Origin: a bacterium
GTDB lineage: Bacteria > Krumholzibacteriota > Krumholzibacteriia > LZORAL124-64-63
Direction of reading: 5' to 3'
DNA length: 9,821 nt
NCBI GenBank assembly: GCA_030591105.1
Contig: JAUVBS010000046.1
Location: 1 to 9,821 of the forward strand
Shown here: in pieces, positions 1 through 6,537 of the stretch
How the letters are laid out: each line of letters begins with the position of its first letter
Numbering within the stretch: the first letter of the stretch is position 1
Notes under the pieces: model-generated
What the model was told of the DNA's origin: nothing
What the model saw: the letters and a program-made list of their open reading frames with translations, nothing else
Database searches by the model: none
Position numbers and translations under genes: made by a program

Positions 1-759
1 CTGCTGGACCTGGTGGAGCTGGAAGTACGGGAGCTGCTGGACCAGTACGAGTTCCCGGGCGACGACACGCCGATCATCCGTGGCAGCGCTTTGAAGGCGC
101 TCGAGAGCGGTGATCCCGATAGCGAGGACGCCAAGTCGATATTCGAGCTTCTCGACGCTCTGGATAACTACATTCCGCTGCCGGAGCGTGAGCTGGACAA
201 GCCGTTCCTGCTGCCGGTCGAGGACATCTTCTCGATCTCTGGTCGCGGTACGGTGGCTACCGGTCGTATCGAGCGTGGCATCATCAAGACCGGCGACAAG
301 GTGGAGATCGTCGGTATCCGCGATACGCAGAACACGGTTTGTACCGGTGTGGAGATGTTCCGGAAGATCCTGGACGAGGGTCGAGCCGGTGACAACGTGG
401 GTCTGCTGTTGCGCGGTACGAAGAAGGAAGACGTCGAACGTGGGATGGTGATCTGCAAGCCCGGTAGCGTGAATCCTCACACGAAGTTCGAGTGCGAGGT
501 TTACATCTTGACGAAGGAGGAGGGCGGCCGTCACACGCCGTTCTTCACTGGCTACCGTCCTCAGTTCTTTTTCCGCACGACTGACGTGACCGGCAATGCG
601 CATTTGCCCGAGGGTGTGGAGATGGTGATGCCGGGTGATAACATCAAGATGTCGGTGGATCTGATCACGCCGATCGCCATGGAAGAGGGATTGCGTTTCG
701 CGATCCGCGAGGGCGGTCGGACGGTCGGTGCCGGTGTCGTGGCGAAGATCATCGAGTAA
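1..759 (+). CDS. tuf: Elongation factor Tu, C-terminal part (5' end outside window)
   Basis: EF-Tu carries aminoacyl-tRNA to the ribosomal A site as a GTP-bound ternary complex in the cytoplasm. The reading frame is open from base 1, so the start and roughly the first 140-145 residues (G1-G4 GTPase motifs) lie outside. The 252 visible residues hold the end of the GTPase domain with the G5 motif RGSAL (residues 27-31), domain II with [18 protein letters not shown] and [10 protein letters not shown] (about 67-93), and domain III with GGRHTPFF (175-182), [13 protein letters not shown] and the terminal [15 protein letters not shown]. The length from SAL to the C-terminus matches the usual protein of about 395 residues. 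E. coli has RPQFYF where this protein has RPQFFF, a mild change. The gene sits 82 bases before rpsJ, the classical str-to-S10 junction. Identification is certain. Confidence 0.98.
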   Translation: MLDLVELEVRELLDQYEFPGDDTPIIRGSALKALESGDPDSEDAKSIFELLDALDNYIPLPERELDKPFLLPVEDIFSISGRGTVATGRIERGIIKTGDKVEIVGIRDTQNTVCTGVEMFRKILDEGRAGDNVGLLLRGTKKEDVERGMVICKPGSVNPHTKFECEVYILTKEEGGRHTPFFTGYRPQFFFRTTDVTGNAHLPEGVEMVMPGDNIKMSVDLITPIAMEEGLRFAIREGGRTVGAGVVAKIIE

Positions 760-841
760 CGGCGAATGGTGAGCAGGCGTCGGCGTCGGGCAAACTACGA
801 CCGCCGGCGAAGCTGGAGTAGCCATCGCGAAGGAGAATGAC
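760..841 (+). other. tuf-rpsJ spacer
   Basis: This 82-base gap separates the EF-Tu gene from the S10 block. It has no T-rich terminator and no convincing -35/-10 pair, so read-through from tuf is likely. It ends in the rpsJ Shine-Dalgarno sequence GAAGGAG (829-835). A small stem CCGGC-GAA-GCTGG (804-816, one G-U pair) sits in the middle. Its core CGGCGAAGCTGG recurs before rpsC at 4418-4429. Confidence 0.6.
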
Positions 842-1150
842 GTGGCTCGTCAGAAGATCAAGATCAGGTTGCGCGCCTACGAACCGTCGGTGCTCGACAG
901 GTCCGCCGAAGTGATCGTTGCGACGGCGCTCAAGACCGGGGCCAAGGTGCGGGGACCGATTCCGTTGCCGACCAAGCGCTCGGTCTACACCGTGTTGCGC
1001 TCGCCCCACGTGGACAAGAAGTCGCGTGAGCAATTCGAGATGAGGATCCACAAGCGGTTGATCGAGATCGAGAACTCGACACCGCAGACCACCGAGTTCC
1101 TCAAGAAGCTGACCCTGCCGGCCAGCGTGGACGTGGAGATCAAGGTCTGA
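842..1150 (+). CDS. rpsJ: 30S ribosomal protein S10 (uS10)
   Basis: S10 is a 30S head protein and, in many bacteria, also NusE, the partner of NusB in antitermination. The 102 residues match the family length of about 102-105. Diagnostic stretches are [15 protein letters not shown] (5-19), GPIPLPTK (38-45) at the tip of the long hairpin that enters the 30S head, [13 protein letters not shown] (54-66) and the terminal [11 protein letters not shown]. The start is GTG at 842, supported by GAAGGAG at 829-835 with a 6-base spacer. The ATG at 837 is in another frame. The gene opens the S10 block after tuf and is followed 37 bases later by rplC. Identification is certain; the GTG start is well supported. 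Confidence 0.98.
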   Translation: MARQKIKIRLRAYEPSVLDRSAEVIVATALKTGAKVRGPIPLPTKRSVYTVLRSPHVDKKSREQFEMRIHKRLIEIENSTPQTTEFLKKLTLPASVDVEIKV

Positions 1151-1187
1151 CCGCGTGCGCGGCGCCGGAAGCAAGGGAGCATCGAGA

Positions 1188-1808
1188 ATGATCGGAATGA
1201 TCGGCAAAAAGCTCGGGATGACCCGCACTTTCCAGGAAGACGGCTCGAGCGTGCCCGTGACCGTAATCGAAGTCGGACCGTGCGTGGTGACCCAGGTCAA
1301 GTCGCATAAGAGCGATGGCTACGACGCAATCCAGCTCGGTTTCGGCCAGAAGAAGGCCAAGAATACGCCGCTGCCGATGCAGGGGCACTTCCGCCAAGCC
1401 CAGACCACGCCGCTGAGCGTGGTGCGTGAGGTCAGGCTCGACGCCCCCGCCGAAGTGGAGCGGGGCGATACGCTCGATGTGTCGGTGTTTACCGACACGG
1501 CGCGGGTCGACGTGACCGGTACGACCAAGGGCCGGGGTTTCAGCGGCACGATCAAGCGGCACGGTCAGCACCGCGGACCGGCGTCGCACGGCAGCAAGAA
1601 CGTGCGCATGGCCGGCTCCATCGGCCAGCACACTTTCCCGGGCCACGTGATCAAGGGCAAAGCGATGCCGGGTCAGTACGGCAACAAGCGTGAGACCAAG
1701 AAGAACCTAGAGGTAATGGCCGTCGACCAGGAACGGAATCTATTGCTGGTCAAAGGTAGTGTGCCGGGACACCGGAACGGGATCGTCTTCGTCCGAACCA
1801 GCCGTTAG
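1188..1808 (+). CDS. rplC: 50S ribosomal protein L3 (uL3)
   Basis: L3 is an early 50S assembly protein whose long loop reaches toward the peptidyl-transferase centre. The start at ATG 1188 gives [15 protein letters not shown], which aligns residue for residue with the usual MIGLVGKKVGMTRIF. GGGAG at 1175-1179 lies 8 bases upstream. The in-frame ATG at 1197 and a GTG at 1155 are less likely. The product is 206 residues, normal for the family. Other hallmarks are [32 protein letters not shown] and [13 protein letters not shown]. In the loop the protein reads SIGQHTFPG, so Thr stands where E. coli has Gln150, the residue methylated by PrmB. This is common outside Proteobacteria. Identification is certain. 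Confidence 0.98.
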   Translation: MIGMIGKKLGMTRTFQEDGSSVPVTVIEVGPCVVTQVKSHKSDGYDAIQLGFGQKKAKNTPLPMQGHFRQAQTTPLSVVREVRLDAPAEVERGDTLDVSVFTDTARVDVTGTTKGRGFSGTIKRHGQHRGPASHGSKNVRMAGSIGQHTFPGHVIKGKAMPGQYGNKRETKKNLEVMAVDQERNLLLVKGSVPGHRNGIVFVRTSR

Positions 1809-1846
1809 CGGCGGCCGGGCGGGAAGCGAAAGTCACGAGGTAAGTG

Positions 1847-2476
1847 ATGGCATCGGCAAACCTTTTCAACGGCGAGGGCAAGGCCAAGGGCAGTGTGGAT
1901 CTTCCCGACGCCCTCTTCGGCCAACCGGTGCACCGGCAGGCGCTCTACGAGGCCGTGCGGAGCTACCTGGCCAACCAACGCCAGGGGACGCACGACACCC
2001 AGACGCGCGCCGAGGTGAATTACACCAAGTCGAAACTGTACCGCCAGAAAGGCACTGGCCGCGCCCGCGCCGGCAGCGCCGGTAGCCCGGTGCGTGTGGG
2101 TGGCGGCAGGGCGTTCGGCCCGCACCCGCGCGATTACAGTTACCGGCTGCCGCGCAAGATCCGACGCCTCGCCTTGGCGTCAGCGCTGAGCGATCGAGCC
2201 AGCAGCGAGCGGGTCAACGTGATCGAGGACGTAGCGCTCGACGCACCCAAGACCGCGACGATGGCCGCCCTGCTCGCCGCCATGCAACTGGAGGGGCGCC
2301 ACACGCTGTTCGTGCTTCCTCGAGAGGCGGACGTGCTTTACAAATCGCTGCGCAATCTCAAGGGCGTGCGCGTGTTGCGCAGCCACGAACTGAACGCTTA
2401 CACGGTGTTGTGGGCCGATAATCTGGTCTTCACCGAGCAGGCGCTCAGTGGCGCAGAGGAGGTGTTCGGGTCATGA
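1847..2476 (+). CDS. rplD: 50S ribosomal protein L4 (uL4)
   Basis: L4 lines the nascent-peptide exit tunnel and, in E. coli, represses its own operon. This is a 209-residue protein. Its extended tunnel loop begins near residue 58 ([20 protein letters not shown]) and continues through [20 protein letters not shown]. The helical globular part follows ([31 protein letters not shown]), ending with the [11 protein letters not shown] motif near the C-terminus. GTG 1844 and ATG 1847 are adjacent candidates. GAGG at 1837-1840 is 6 bases from the ATG but only 3 from the GTG, so I chose the ATG. The stop TGA (2474-2476) overlaps the rplW start in an ATGA, indicating translational coupling. I did not recognise the E. 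coli-type L4 leader target upstream of rpsJ. Confidence 0.97.
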   Translation: MASANLFNGEGKAKGSVDLPDALFGQPVHRQALYEAVRSYLANQRQGTHDTQTRAEVNYTKSKLYRQKGTGRARAGSAGSPVRVGGGRAFGPHPRDYSYRLPRKIRRLALASALSDRASSERVNVIEDVALDAPKTATMAALLAAMQLEGRHTLFVLPREADVLYKSLRNLKGVRVLRSHELNAYTVLWADNLVFTEQALSGAEEVFGS

Positions 2477-2763
2477 AGGATTTGAGCAAGGTCGTGCGCC
2501 GGCCGCTGGTCACCGAGAAGGGGGCCGATCTACGCGAGAAGTACAACCAGTACCTGTTCGAGGTCGATACGTCGGCCAACAAACACGAGATCAGGCGGGC
2601 TATCGAGCACTTCTTCGGTGTCAAGGTTCTTGCGGTCCGTACGCAGCACTACCGCGGCAAGGTGAAGCGTCTCGGACGCTTCGAGGGTAAGCGGGCCGAC
2701 TGGAAGAAGGCGATCGTGACCCTGGCCGAGGGCGACTCGATCGATCTGTTCGAGAGCGTCTAG
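2473..2763 (+). CDS. rplW: 50S ribosomal protein L23 (uL23)
   Basis: L23 sits at the tunnel exit and is the main docking site for trigger factor and the signal recognition particle. The 96 residues match the usual length. RPLVTEK occupies residues 10-16, the classic N-terminal signature. It is followed by YLFEVDTSANKHEIRRAIE and FFGVKVLAVRTQHYRGK, with a short basic loop (RLGRFEGKRADWKKA) before the terminal strand IVTLAEGDSIDLF. The ATG at 2473 overlaps the rplD stop by four bases. Its strong AGGAGGTG ribosome-binding site (2457-2464) lies inside the end of rplD with an 8-base spacer. The stop TAG (2761-2763) partly enters the structured spacer that follows. Identification is certain. Confidence 0.98.
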   Translation: MKDLSKVVRRPLVTEKGADLREKYNQYLFEVDTSANKHEIRRAIEHFFGVKVLAVRTQHYRGKVKRLGRFEGKRADWKKAIVTLAEGDSIDLFESV

Positions 2764-2815
2764 TGTCCCGGGCCAAGACACTGAGCCCGGCTATAAGTAT
2801 AGCCGCGTAGCGGCT
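2762..2815 (+). promoter_or_regulatory. Chain of overlapping hairpins between rplW and rplB
   Basis: Four perfect inverted repeats overlap in series. A is AGTGTC 2762-2767 with GACACT 2777-2782. B is CCGGGC 2768-2773 with GCCCGG 2785-2790. C is CGGCTAT 2788-2794 with ATAGCCG 2799-2805 (4-base loop AAGT). D is AGCCGC 2801-2806 with GCGGCT 2810-2815 (3-base loop). A and B interleave like a tight pseudoknot. B and C share 2788-2790, and C and D share 2801-2805. Thus A+C and B+D are two alternative folds. No T tract follows, so this is not a standard terminator. The pairings are seen directly; a regulatory role is inference. The helix could instead be an RNase or pausing site. Confidence 0.5.
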
Positions 2816-2830
2816 GCAAAGCGGTCCCAG

Positions 2831-2846
2831 GCGCCCGCGGTGGCGC
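2831..2846 (+). other. Short GC hairpin before the rplB ribosome-binding site
   Basis: GCGCC (2831-2835) pairs with GGCGC (2842-2846) around a 6-base loop. It lies just before the rplB Shine-Dalgarno GGGGAG (2851-2856) and does not cover it. Five base pairs in GC-rich sequence may be chance. Confidence 0.3.
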
Positions 2847-2865
2847 AACAGGGGAGTTACCGACG

Positions 2866-3699
2866 ATGGCAATCAGAAAACTCAAGCCAGTGACGCCGAC
2901 TCAGCGGTTCCGGACGGTGGCCGATTTCGAAGAGATCACCACCAGCGAGCCGGAGAAGTCGCTGCTCGAGCCGCTGTCCAAGAAGGGCGGCCGCAATAAC
3001 ACCGGCCGGATCACGGTCCGCCGGCGGGGTGGCGGGCACAAGCGTCGCTACCGCAAGATCGACTTCAAGCGTAACAAGCAGGAGATTCCGGCGAAGGTCC
3101 ACAGCATCGAGTACGACCCGAACCGGAGCGCCCGCATCGCGCTGTTGTTCTATGCGGACGGCGAGAAGCGCTACATCATCTGGCCCAAGGGATTGAAGGT
3201 CGGCGACGAGGTCCTCGCCGGGCCCGCCGTGCCGTTCAACACCGGCAATACGCTGCCGCTGCACGCGATCCCGTTGGGCACGTTGGTGCACAACGTGGAG
3301 CTGAATATCGGCAAGGGCGGCCAGATGGCGCGTAGCGCCGGCGCCTACGCCCAGGTGATGGCGAAGGAGGGCGAGCGCGTTACCCTGCGTCTGCCGAGCG
3401 GTGAGGTACGGATGGTTCACAAGAACTGCCGGGCGACGATAGGCGAGGTCGGCAATGCCGAGCACGAGAATGTCGTCAGCGGCAAGGCGGGACGCTCGCG
3501 CTGGTTGGGCAAGCGTCCGAAGGTGCGCGGTGTCGCGATGAACCCCGTCGACCATCCGCACGGCGGCGGCGAGGGCCGCACGTCGGGCGGCCGGCACCCC
3601 TGCACACCGTGGGGCATGCCGACCAAGGGGTACAAGACCCGCAAGCGGAAGCCGTCGGACGCCTTCATCGTGCGCCGGCGCAAGATCAAGAAGAAGTAA
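2866..3699 (+). CDS. rplB: 50S ribosomal protein L2 (uL2)
   Basis: L2 is needed for subunit joining and sits near the peptidyl-transferase centre. The 277 residues are normal for the family (about 273-280). The N-terminal RNA-binding domain includes [20 protein letters not shown] and [15 protein letters not shown]. The C-terminal domain has [39 protein letters not shown] (MNPVDHPH at 225-232), and the basic tail [20 protein letters not shown]. The conserved DHPH histidine, probably His230 here and equivalent to E. coli His229, is present. The start ATG 2866 has GGGGAG 9 bases upstream. It follows a 102-base spacer, the longest in the window. Identification is certain. Confidence 0.98.
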   Translation: MAIRKLKPVTPTQRFRTVADFEEITTSEPEKSLLEPLSKKGGRNNTGRITVRRRGGGHKRRYRKIDFKRNKQEIPAKVHSIEYDPNRSARIALLFYADGEKRYIIWPKGLKVGDEVLAGPAVPFNTGNTLPLHAIPLGTLVHNVELNIGKGGQMARSAGAYAQVMAKEGERVTLRLPSGEVRMVHKNCRATIGEVGNAEHENVVSGKAGRSRWLGKRPKVRGVAMNPVDHPHGGGEGRTSGGRHPCTPWGMPTKGYKTRKRKPSDAFIVRRRKIKKK

Positions 3700-3739
3700 G
3701 TCTGCGGCGGCGGGTGATCCGCAGTCGCGCACAGCAGAC
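3700..3739 (+). other. Alternative hairpins between rplB and rpsS
   Basis: Two mutually exclusive 6-bp helices start directly after the rplB stop: CTGCGG 3702-3707 with CCGCAG 3719-3724, and GTCTGC 3700-3705 with GCAGAC 3734-3739. Both use the same 5' strand. They end before the rpsS Shine-Dalgarno GGAGG (3746-3750). The pairings are real, but loops of 11 and 28 bases make chance plausible. Confidence 0.3.
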
Positions 3740-3761
3740 CCGTACGGAGGATTGGGCAGGC

Positions 3762-4034
3762 ATGGCGAGATCGATCAAAAAAGGTCCGTTCGTCGATGAG
3801 CACCTGATCAGGAAAATCGAGAGCATGAACAACAAGGGCGAGAAAAGGGTCATCAAGACCTGGTCGCGCCGTTCGACGATCGTGCCGGATTTACTGGGTC
3901 ACACCATCGCTGTTCACAACGGCAAGCAGTTCGTGCCGGTGTACGTACAGGAGAACATGGTGGGGCACAAGTTGGGTGAATTTGCACCGACGCGGACTTA
4001 CCGGGGCCACACGAGCAAGAACAAGAAGAAGTAG
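3762..4034 (+). CDS. rpsS: 30S ribosomal protein S19 (uS19)
   Basis: S19 is in the 30S head, forming a complex with S13 and contacting A-site tRNA and the central protuberance of the 50S subunit. The 90 residues match the family. Signatures are [15 protein letters not shown] (1-15), [20 protein letters not shown] (31-50), [20 protein letters not shown] (51-70) and [13 protein letters not shown] (71-83), followed by a lysine-rich tail. I chose ATG 3762 because the product then starts exactly as the family does. The best Shine-Dalgarno, GGAGG at 3746-3750, is 11 bases away, a little long. rplV follows after 20 bases. Identification is certain. Confidence 0.98.
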   Translation: MARSIKKGPFVDEHLIRKIESMNNKGEKRVIKTWSRRSTIVPDLLGHTIAVHNGKQFVPVYVQENMVGHKLGEFAPTRTYRGHTSKNKKK

Positions 4035-4040
4035 ATAGCT

Positions 4041-4046
4041 GGGAGG
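4041..4046 (+). promoter_or_regulatory. Ribosome-binding site deciding the rplV start
   Basis: GGGAGG lies 2 bases before ATG 4049 and 8 bases before the in-frame ATG 4055. Only the second spacing is normal, so the shorter L22 is preferred. Confidence 0.7.
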
Positions 4047-4054
4047 CTATGGAG

Positions 4055-4399
4055 ATGGAGGCACGGGCCATTTCCCGTTACATCCGGATTTCGCCGCGCA
4101 AGGCGCGGCTCGTCGCAAATCTGGTGCGGGGTAAAAGCGTCGAGGAGGCTCTGGCCATCCTGGCGCTGACGCCGAAGAAAGCGTCACCGATCCTGCGCAA
4201 GACGATTCTGAGCGCGGCGGCGAACGTCCGGCATAATAGCGATGAGGCGATCGAGGCGGAAGACGCCGCACTGTTCGTCAAAGATATCTGGATCGACGAA
4301 GGCCCCTCGCTCAAGCGGATCCGTCCGCGCGCGCAGGGCCGGGCTTTCCGCATCATCAAGCGGACGAGCCATTTCAAGGTCATCGTCAGCGCCGAATAG
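4055..4399 (+). CDS. rplV: 50S ribosomal protein L22 (uL22)
   Basis: L22 binds 23S rRNA and its beta-hairpin forms part of the exit-tunnel wall, with macrolide-resistance sites in the family. The visible motifs are YIRISPRKARLVANLVRGKS near the N-terminus, ILSAAANVRHN in the middle, and the hairpin GPSLKRIRPRAQGRA (83-97) followed by RIIKRTSHFKVIV. Two ATGs compete, 4049 and 4055. GGGAGG at 4041-4046 leaves 2 bases to the first and 8 to the second, so I place the start at 4055, giving 114 residues (116 from the upstream ATG). No insertion or deletion is evident in the hairpin. The gene lies between rpsS and rpsC as usual. Confidence 0.97.
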   Translation: MEARAISRYIRISPRKARLVANLVRGKSVEEALAILALTPKKASPILRKTILSAAANVRHNSDEAIEAEDAALFVKDIWIDEGPSLKRIRPRAQGRAFRIIKRTSHFKVIVSAE

Positions 4400-4484
4400 G
4401 CGGCCGTGACCGCGCGACGGCGAAGCTGGTAGTGCAGCCCAACGCCTGCGGCGACAAGGTGCCGGGGGCGAAGGAAGGAAGACC
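4400..4484 (+). other. rplV-rpsC spacer
   Basis: This 85-base gap has only weak 4-bp stems and no terminator-like T tract. It contains CGGCGAAGCTGG (4418-4429), identical to a segment in the tuf-rpsJ gap (805-816) and likewise followed closely by TAG. It ends in the purine-rich AAGGAAGGAAG ribosome-binding region (4471-4481) of rpsC. Confidence 0.5.
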
Positions 4485-5159
4485 ATGGGTCAGAAAACGC
4501 ATCCGATCGGATTCCGGCTCGGAATCGTCAAGGACTGGAACTCGACTTGGTTCACCGAGAAGCACTACGCGGACTGGTTGAACGAAGATCTGCTGCTGCG
4601 CAAGTACATCATGGCGCGCGTCGGCAGCGCCGGAATCGCTTCGATCAAGATCAAGCGCTTCCGCGAGAAGGTGAACGTCATCGTCGCCACCAGCCGGCCC
4701 GGTGTCGTGATCGGTCGCAAGGGCGCCAAGGCCGACTCGCTGCGCGCTGAGCTGCAGAAGATGATCAGCAAGAACGTCAAGCTCGACATTGAAGAGGTCA
4801 AGAAGCCCGAGTTATGCGCGCCGTTGGTGGCCGAGCACATCGCCGTCCAGCTGGCCAGCCGGGTCTCCTTTCGCCGGGCCATGAAGAAGGCGATCGCCAC
4901 GGCGATGCGCATGGGGGCGAAGGGGATTCGTATCCGCTGCGCCGGCCGCCTCGGTGGTTCCGAGATGGCCCGGGTCGAGTCCTACGCGGACGGCAGTGTG
5001 CCACTGCACACGCTGCGGGCGGACATCGACTACGGGACCGCGACCGGTCGGAGTCAGTACGGTGCGATCGGAGTGAAGGTCTGGATCTGTAAGGGGGAAG
5101 TCTTCCCCAGCGATTTCAAGGAGCAGTTGCGCTCCCAAGTGGTCAAGGAACGCAACTAG
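4485..5159 (+). CDS. rpsC: 30S ribosomal protein S3 (uS3)
   Basis: S3 lies at the mRNA entry channel of the 30S subunit and, with S4 and S5, contributes to ribosomal helicase activity. The 224 residues are within the family range. [20 protein letters not shown] is the N-terminal signature. The KH type-2 domain carries the GXXG loop as GRKG at residues 77-80 (within [13 protein letters not shown]). The C-terminal domain shows [20 protein letters not shown] and [20 protein letters not shown], then [16 protein letters not shown] 4485 follows repeated AAGGA motifs 5 and 9 bases upstream. The C-terminal tail is short, without the acidic or basic extensions seen in some lineages. Identification is certain. 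Confidence 0.98.
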   Translation: MGQKTHPIGFRLGIVKDWNSTWFTEKHYADWLNEDLLLRKYIMARVGSAGIASIKIKRFREKVNVIVATSRPGVVIGRKGAKADSLRAELQKMISKNVKLDIEEVKKPELCAPLVAEHIAVQLASRVSFRRAMKKAIATAMRMGAKGIRIRCAGRLGGSEMARVESYADGSVPLHTLRADIDYGTATGRSQYGAIGVKVWICKGEVFPSDFKEQLRSQVVKERN

Positions 5160-5197
5160 CGGCGCTGGCGCGCCGTACCGCCCCGGCGGGGGCCGCC
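5160..5197 (+). other. GC-rich hairpins after the rpsC stop
   Basis: CGGCGC (5160-5165) pairs perfectly with GCGCCG (5170-5175) around TGGC, beginning at the base after the rpsC stop. A second region forms either GCCCC/GGGGC (5180-5184 with 5189-5193) or GGCGG/CCGCC (5185-5189 with 5193-5197), which exclude each other. There is no T run, so termination is unlikely. An mRNA-stability or pausing role is possible, but base composition alone favours such stems. Confidence 0.4.
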
Positions 5198-5217
5198 AAG
5201 CGAGAGGAATACGAGTC

Positions 5218-5631
5218 ATGTTGATGCCGAAGCGCACCAAGTTCAGAAAGATGCACAAAGGCCGGCGGCGGGGCCAGGCCAGCCGCGGCACCAAGGTGGC
5301 CTTTGGGGACTATGGGTTGCAGGCGATGGACGCCGGTTGGCTGAAGAGCCGCCAGATCGAGGCGGCCCGGGTGGCCATCACGCGCCGGATGAAACGTCTG
5401 GGCAAGGTCTGGATCCGGGTGTTCCCGGACAAACCGATCACGCTCAAGCCGGCCGAGACTCGTATGGGCAAGGGCAAGGGCGCCCCTGAGTACTGGGTGG
5501 CGGTAGTCAAGCCCGGTCGCATCATCTACGAGATCAACGGTGTCAGTCCCGAACTGGCCAAAGAGGCGCTGCGCCTCGGTGCGGCCAAGCTGCCGTTCCG
5601 CACGCGCATCGTCAGCCGTCAGGGAGAGTAG
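5218..5631 (+). CDS. rplP: 50S ribosomal protein L16 (uL16)
   Basis: L16 sits near the A-site tRNA elbow of the 50S subunit and is a late assembly protein. The 137 residues match the family, with [16 protein letters not shown] at the N-terminus, [30 protein letters not shown] and [20 protein letters not shown] (72-91). Arg82 in RMGKGKG corresponds to E. coli Arg81, the residue hydroxylated by YcfD. Whether it is modified here is unknown. ATG 5218 is preferred over ATG 5224 because MLMPKRTK matches the usual MLQPKRTK, and AGAGGA (5203-5208) is 9 bases away. The stop is 3 bases before rpmC, so the two are probably coupled. Identification is certain. Confidence 0.98.
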   Translation: MLMPKRTKFRKMHKGRRRGQASRGTKVAFGDYGLQAMDAGWLKSRQIEAARVAITRRMKRLGKVWIRVFPDKPITLKPAETRMGKGKGAPEYWVAVVKPGRIIYEINGVSPELAKEALRLGAAKLPFRTRIVSRQGE

Positions 5632-5634
5632 GGC

Positions 5635-5835
5635 ATGAAGAAAGCACACGATCTGCGCGACCTGCCGCTCGAGGAGCTCGAAAGTCTCGTGCAGGAAAAA
5701 GCGGAGGAGCTGATGAATCTACGGATCCAGCTCAGAACGCATCAGCTGGACAACGCGCTGCAGGTGCGCGAGATGCGCCGCGAGGTCGCGATCATCAATA
5801 CGGTGATGACTGAGAAGAAGAAGGCCCAGACCTAG
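5635..5835 (+). CDS. rpmC: 50S ribosomal protein L29 (uL29)
   Basis: L29 is a small helical protein next to L23 at the tunnel exit. The 66 residues form the expected two-helix hairpin: LRDLPLEELESLVQEKAEEL (7-26), then MNLRIQLRTHQLDN leading into the basic REMRREVAIINTVMTEKK. The family signature is the RxxRRxIAxxxTxxxE pattern, here REMRREVAIINTVMTE. The start ATG 5635 comes 3 bases after the rplP stop, with GGGAG (5622-5626) 8 bases upstream inside rplP. Position between rplP and rpsQ is canonical. Identification is very secure despite the small size. Confidence 0.97.
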   Translation: MKKAHDLRDLPLEELESLVQEKAEELMNLRIQLRTHQLDNALQVREMRREVAIINTVMTEKKKAQT

Positions 5836-5848
5836 GGCGTGGCAATCC

Positions 5849-5867
5849 TCCCGGCGAGGAGCCGGGA
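5849..5867 (+). promoter_or_regulatory. Hairpin before rpsQ overlapping an anti-Shine-Dalgarno sequence
   Basis: TCCCGGC (5849-5855) pairs perfectly with GCCGGGA (5861-5867) around loop GAGGA. The 5' strand contains CTCCC (5848-5852), which is also complementary to GGGAG (5871-5875) in the rpsQ ribosome-binding site. Formation of the hairpin would free the binding site, and the alternative pairing would hide it. Seen in sequence: both complementarities. Regulatory use is inference. Confidence 0.4.
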
Positions 5868-5880
5868 CCGGGGAGAAGCA

Positions 5881-6147
5881 ATGAACGCCAACGTGGACAG
5901 AAACTTGCGCGCGGTACGGATCGGCCAGGTCGTCTCCGACAAGATGGACAAGACCGTTGTCGTGAAGATCAGCCACCGATTTCCGCACCCGCTGTACAAG
6001 CGGATTATCACCCGTTCGACGAAGCTCGTCGTCCACGACGCGGAAAACGAGTGCAATATCGGCGACGTGGTGAAGGTGATGGCGACCCGTCCTTATTCCA
6101 AGACCAAGCGCTGGCGGGTCGCGGAAATTCTGGAACGGGCGAAGTAA
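5881..6147 (+). CDS. rpsQ: 30S ribosomal protein S17 (uS17)
   Basis: S17 is a primary 16S rRNA-binding protein of the 30S body with an OB fold. Motifs are GQVVSDKMDKTVVVKI (15-30), HPLYKRIITRSTKLVVHDAE (36-55), NIGDVVKVMATRPYSKTKRW (59-78) and the terminal RVAEILERAK. The 88 residues from ATG 5881 match the family. An in-frame GTG at 5839 would add 14 residues read through a hairpin and lacks a good ribosome-binding site. ATG 5881 has GGGGAG (5870-5875) 5 bases upstream. The gene follows rpmC after 45 bases and precedes rplN by 18. Identification is certain. Confidence 0.98.
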   Translation: MNANVDRNLRAVRIGQVVSDKMDKTVVVKISHRFPHPLYKRIITRSTKLVVHDAENECNIGDVVKVMATRPYSKTKRWRVAEILERAK

Positions 6148-6165
6148 GCCCGGAGGGACCGAAAG

Positions 6166-6537
6166 ATGATTCAGGAATATACGAGGCTCAACATCGCGGA
6201 CAACTCGGGCGCCAAAGTCGCCCAGTGTATCCGCATTCTGGGTGGCACGCGGCGCCGCTACGCCCGGGTCGGTGACGTGATCGTTGCCTCGGTGAAGTCG
6301 GCGATCCCCAACGGCACCATCAAGAAGGGCCAGGTGGTCAAGTGTGTCGTCGTGCGTACCCGGAAAGAGATCGGGCGCAAAGACGGTTCCCACATCCGTT
6401 TCAGCGAGAACGCCGCGGTGATTCTCGACGAGGACGGCAAGGAGCCGGTCGGCACCCGCATCTTCGGACCGGTGGCCCGGGAGCTGCGCGATAAGAAGTT
6501 CATGAAGATCGTCTCGCTCGCGCCGGAGGTCCTGTGA
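6166..6537 (+). CDS. rplN: 50S ribosomal protein L14 (uL14)
   Basis: L14 lies at the 50S interface, forms an intersubunit bridge with 16S rRNA and is the docking site of the silencing factor RsfS. The 123 residues are the usual length. Signatures: [17 protein letters not shown] (1-17), [20 protein letters not shown] (21-40), [20 protein letters not shown] (58-77) and [20 protein letters not shown] (97-116), ending SLAPEVL. The start ATG 6166 has GGAGGG (6152-6157) 8 bases upstream. The stop TGA (6535-6537) shares its A with the ATG of rplX (TGATG), so the two are translationally coupled. Identification is certain. Confidence 0.98.
   Translation: MIQEYTRLNIADNSGAKVAQCIRILGGTRRRYARVGDVIVASVKSAIPNGTIKKGQVVKCVVVRTRKEIGRKDGSHIRFSENAAVILDEDGKEPVGTRIFGPVARELRDKKFMKIVSLAPEVL

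Noticed and set aside
760..841. Promoter separating tuf from the S10 block
   Set aside because: No convincing -35/-10 pair with proper spacing could be found. An internal promoter cannot be excluded from sequence alone.
749..1646. Minus-strand open frames across rpsJ and rplC
   Set aside because: They are antisense to conserved genes and have no recognisable protein motifs; codon-bias artefacts.
2762..2790. A true H-type pseudoknot from helices A and B
   Set aside because: The connecting loops would be 0, 3 and 2 bases, which looks too tight for two 6-bp stems. I treat them as alternatives instead.
2788..2820. Rho-independent terminator between rplW and rplB
   Set aside because: The stems are good but no T tract follows, and rplB continues the operon without a visible promoter.
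5839..5880. Longer S17 from an upstream GTG
   Set aside because: It adds 14 residues absent from the family, is translated through a hairpin, and lacks a good ribosome-binding site.
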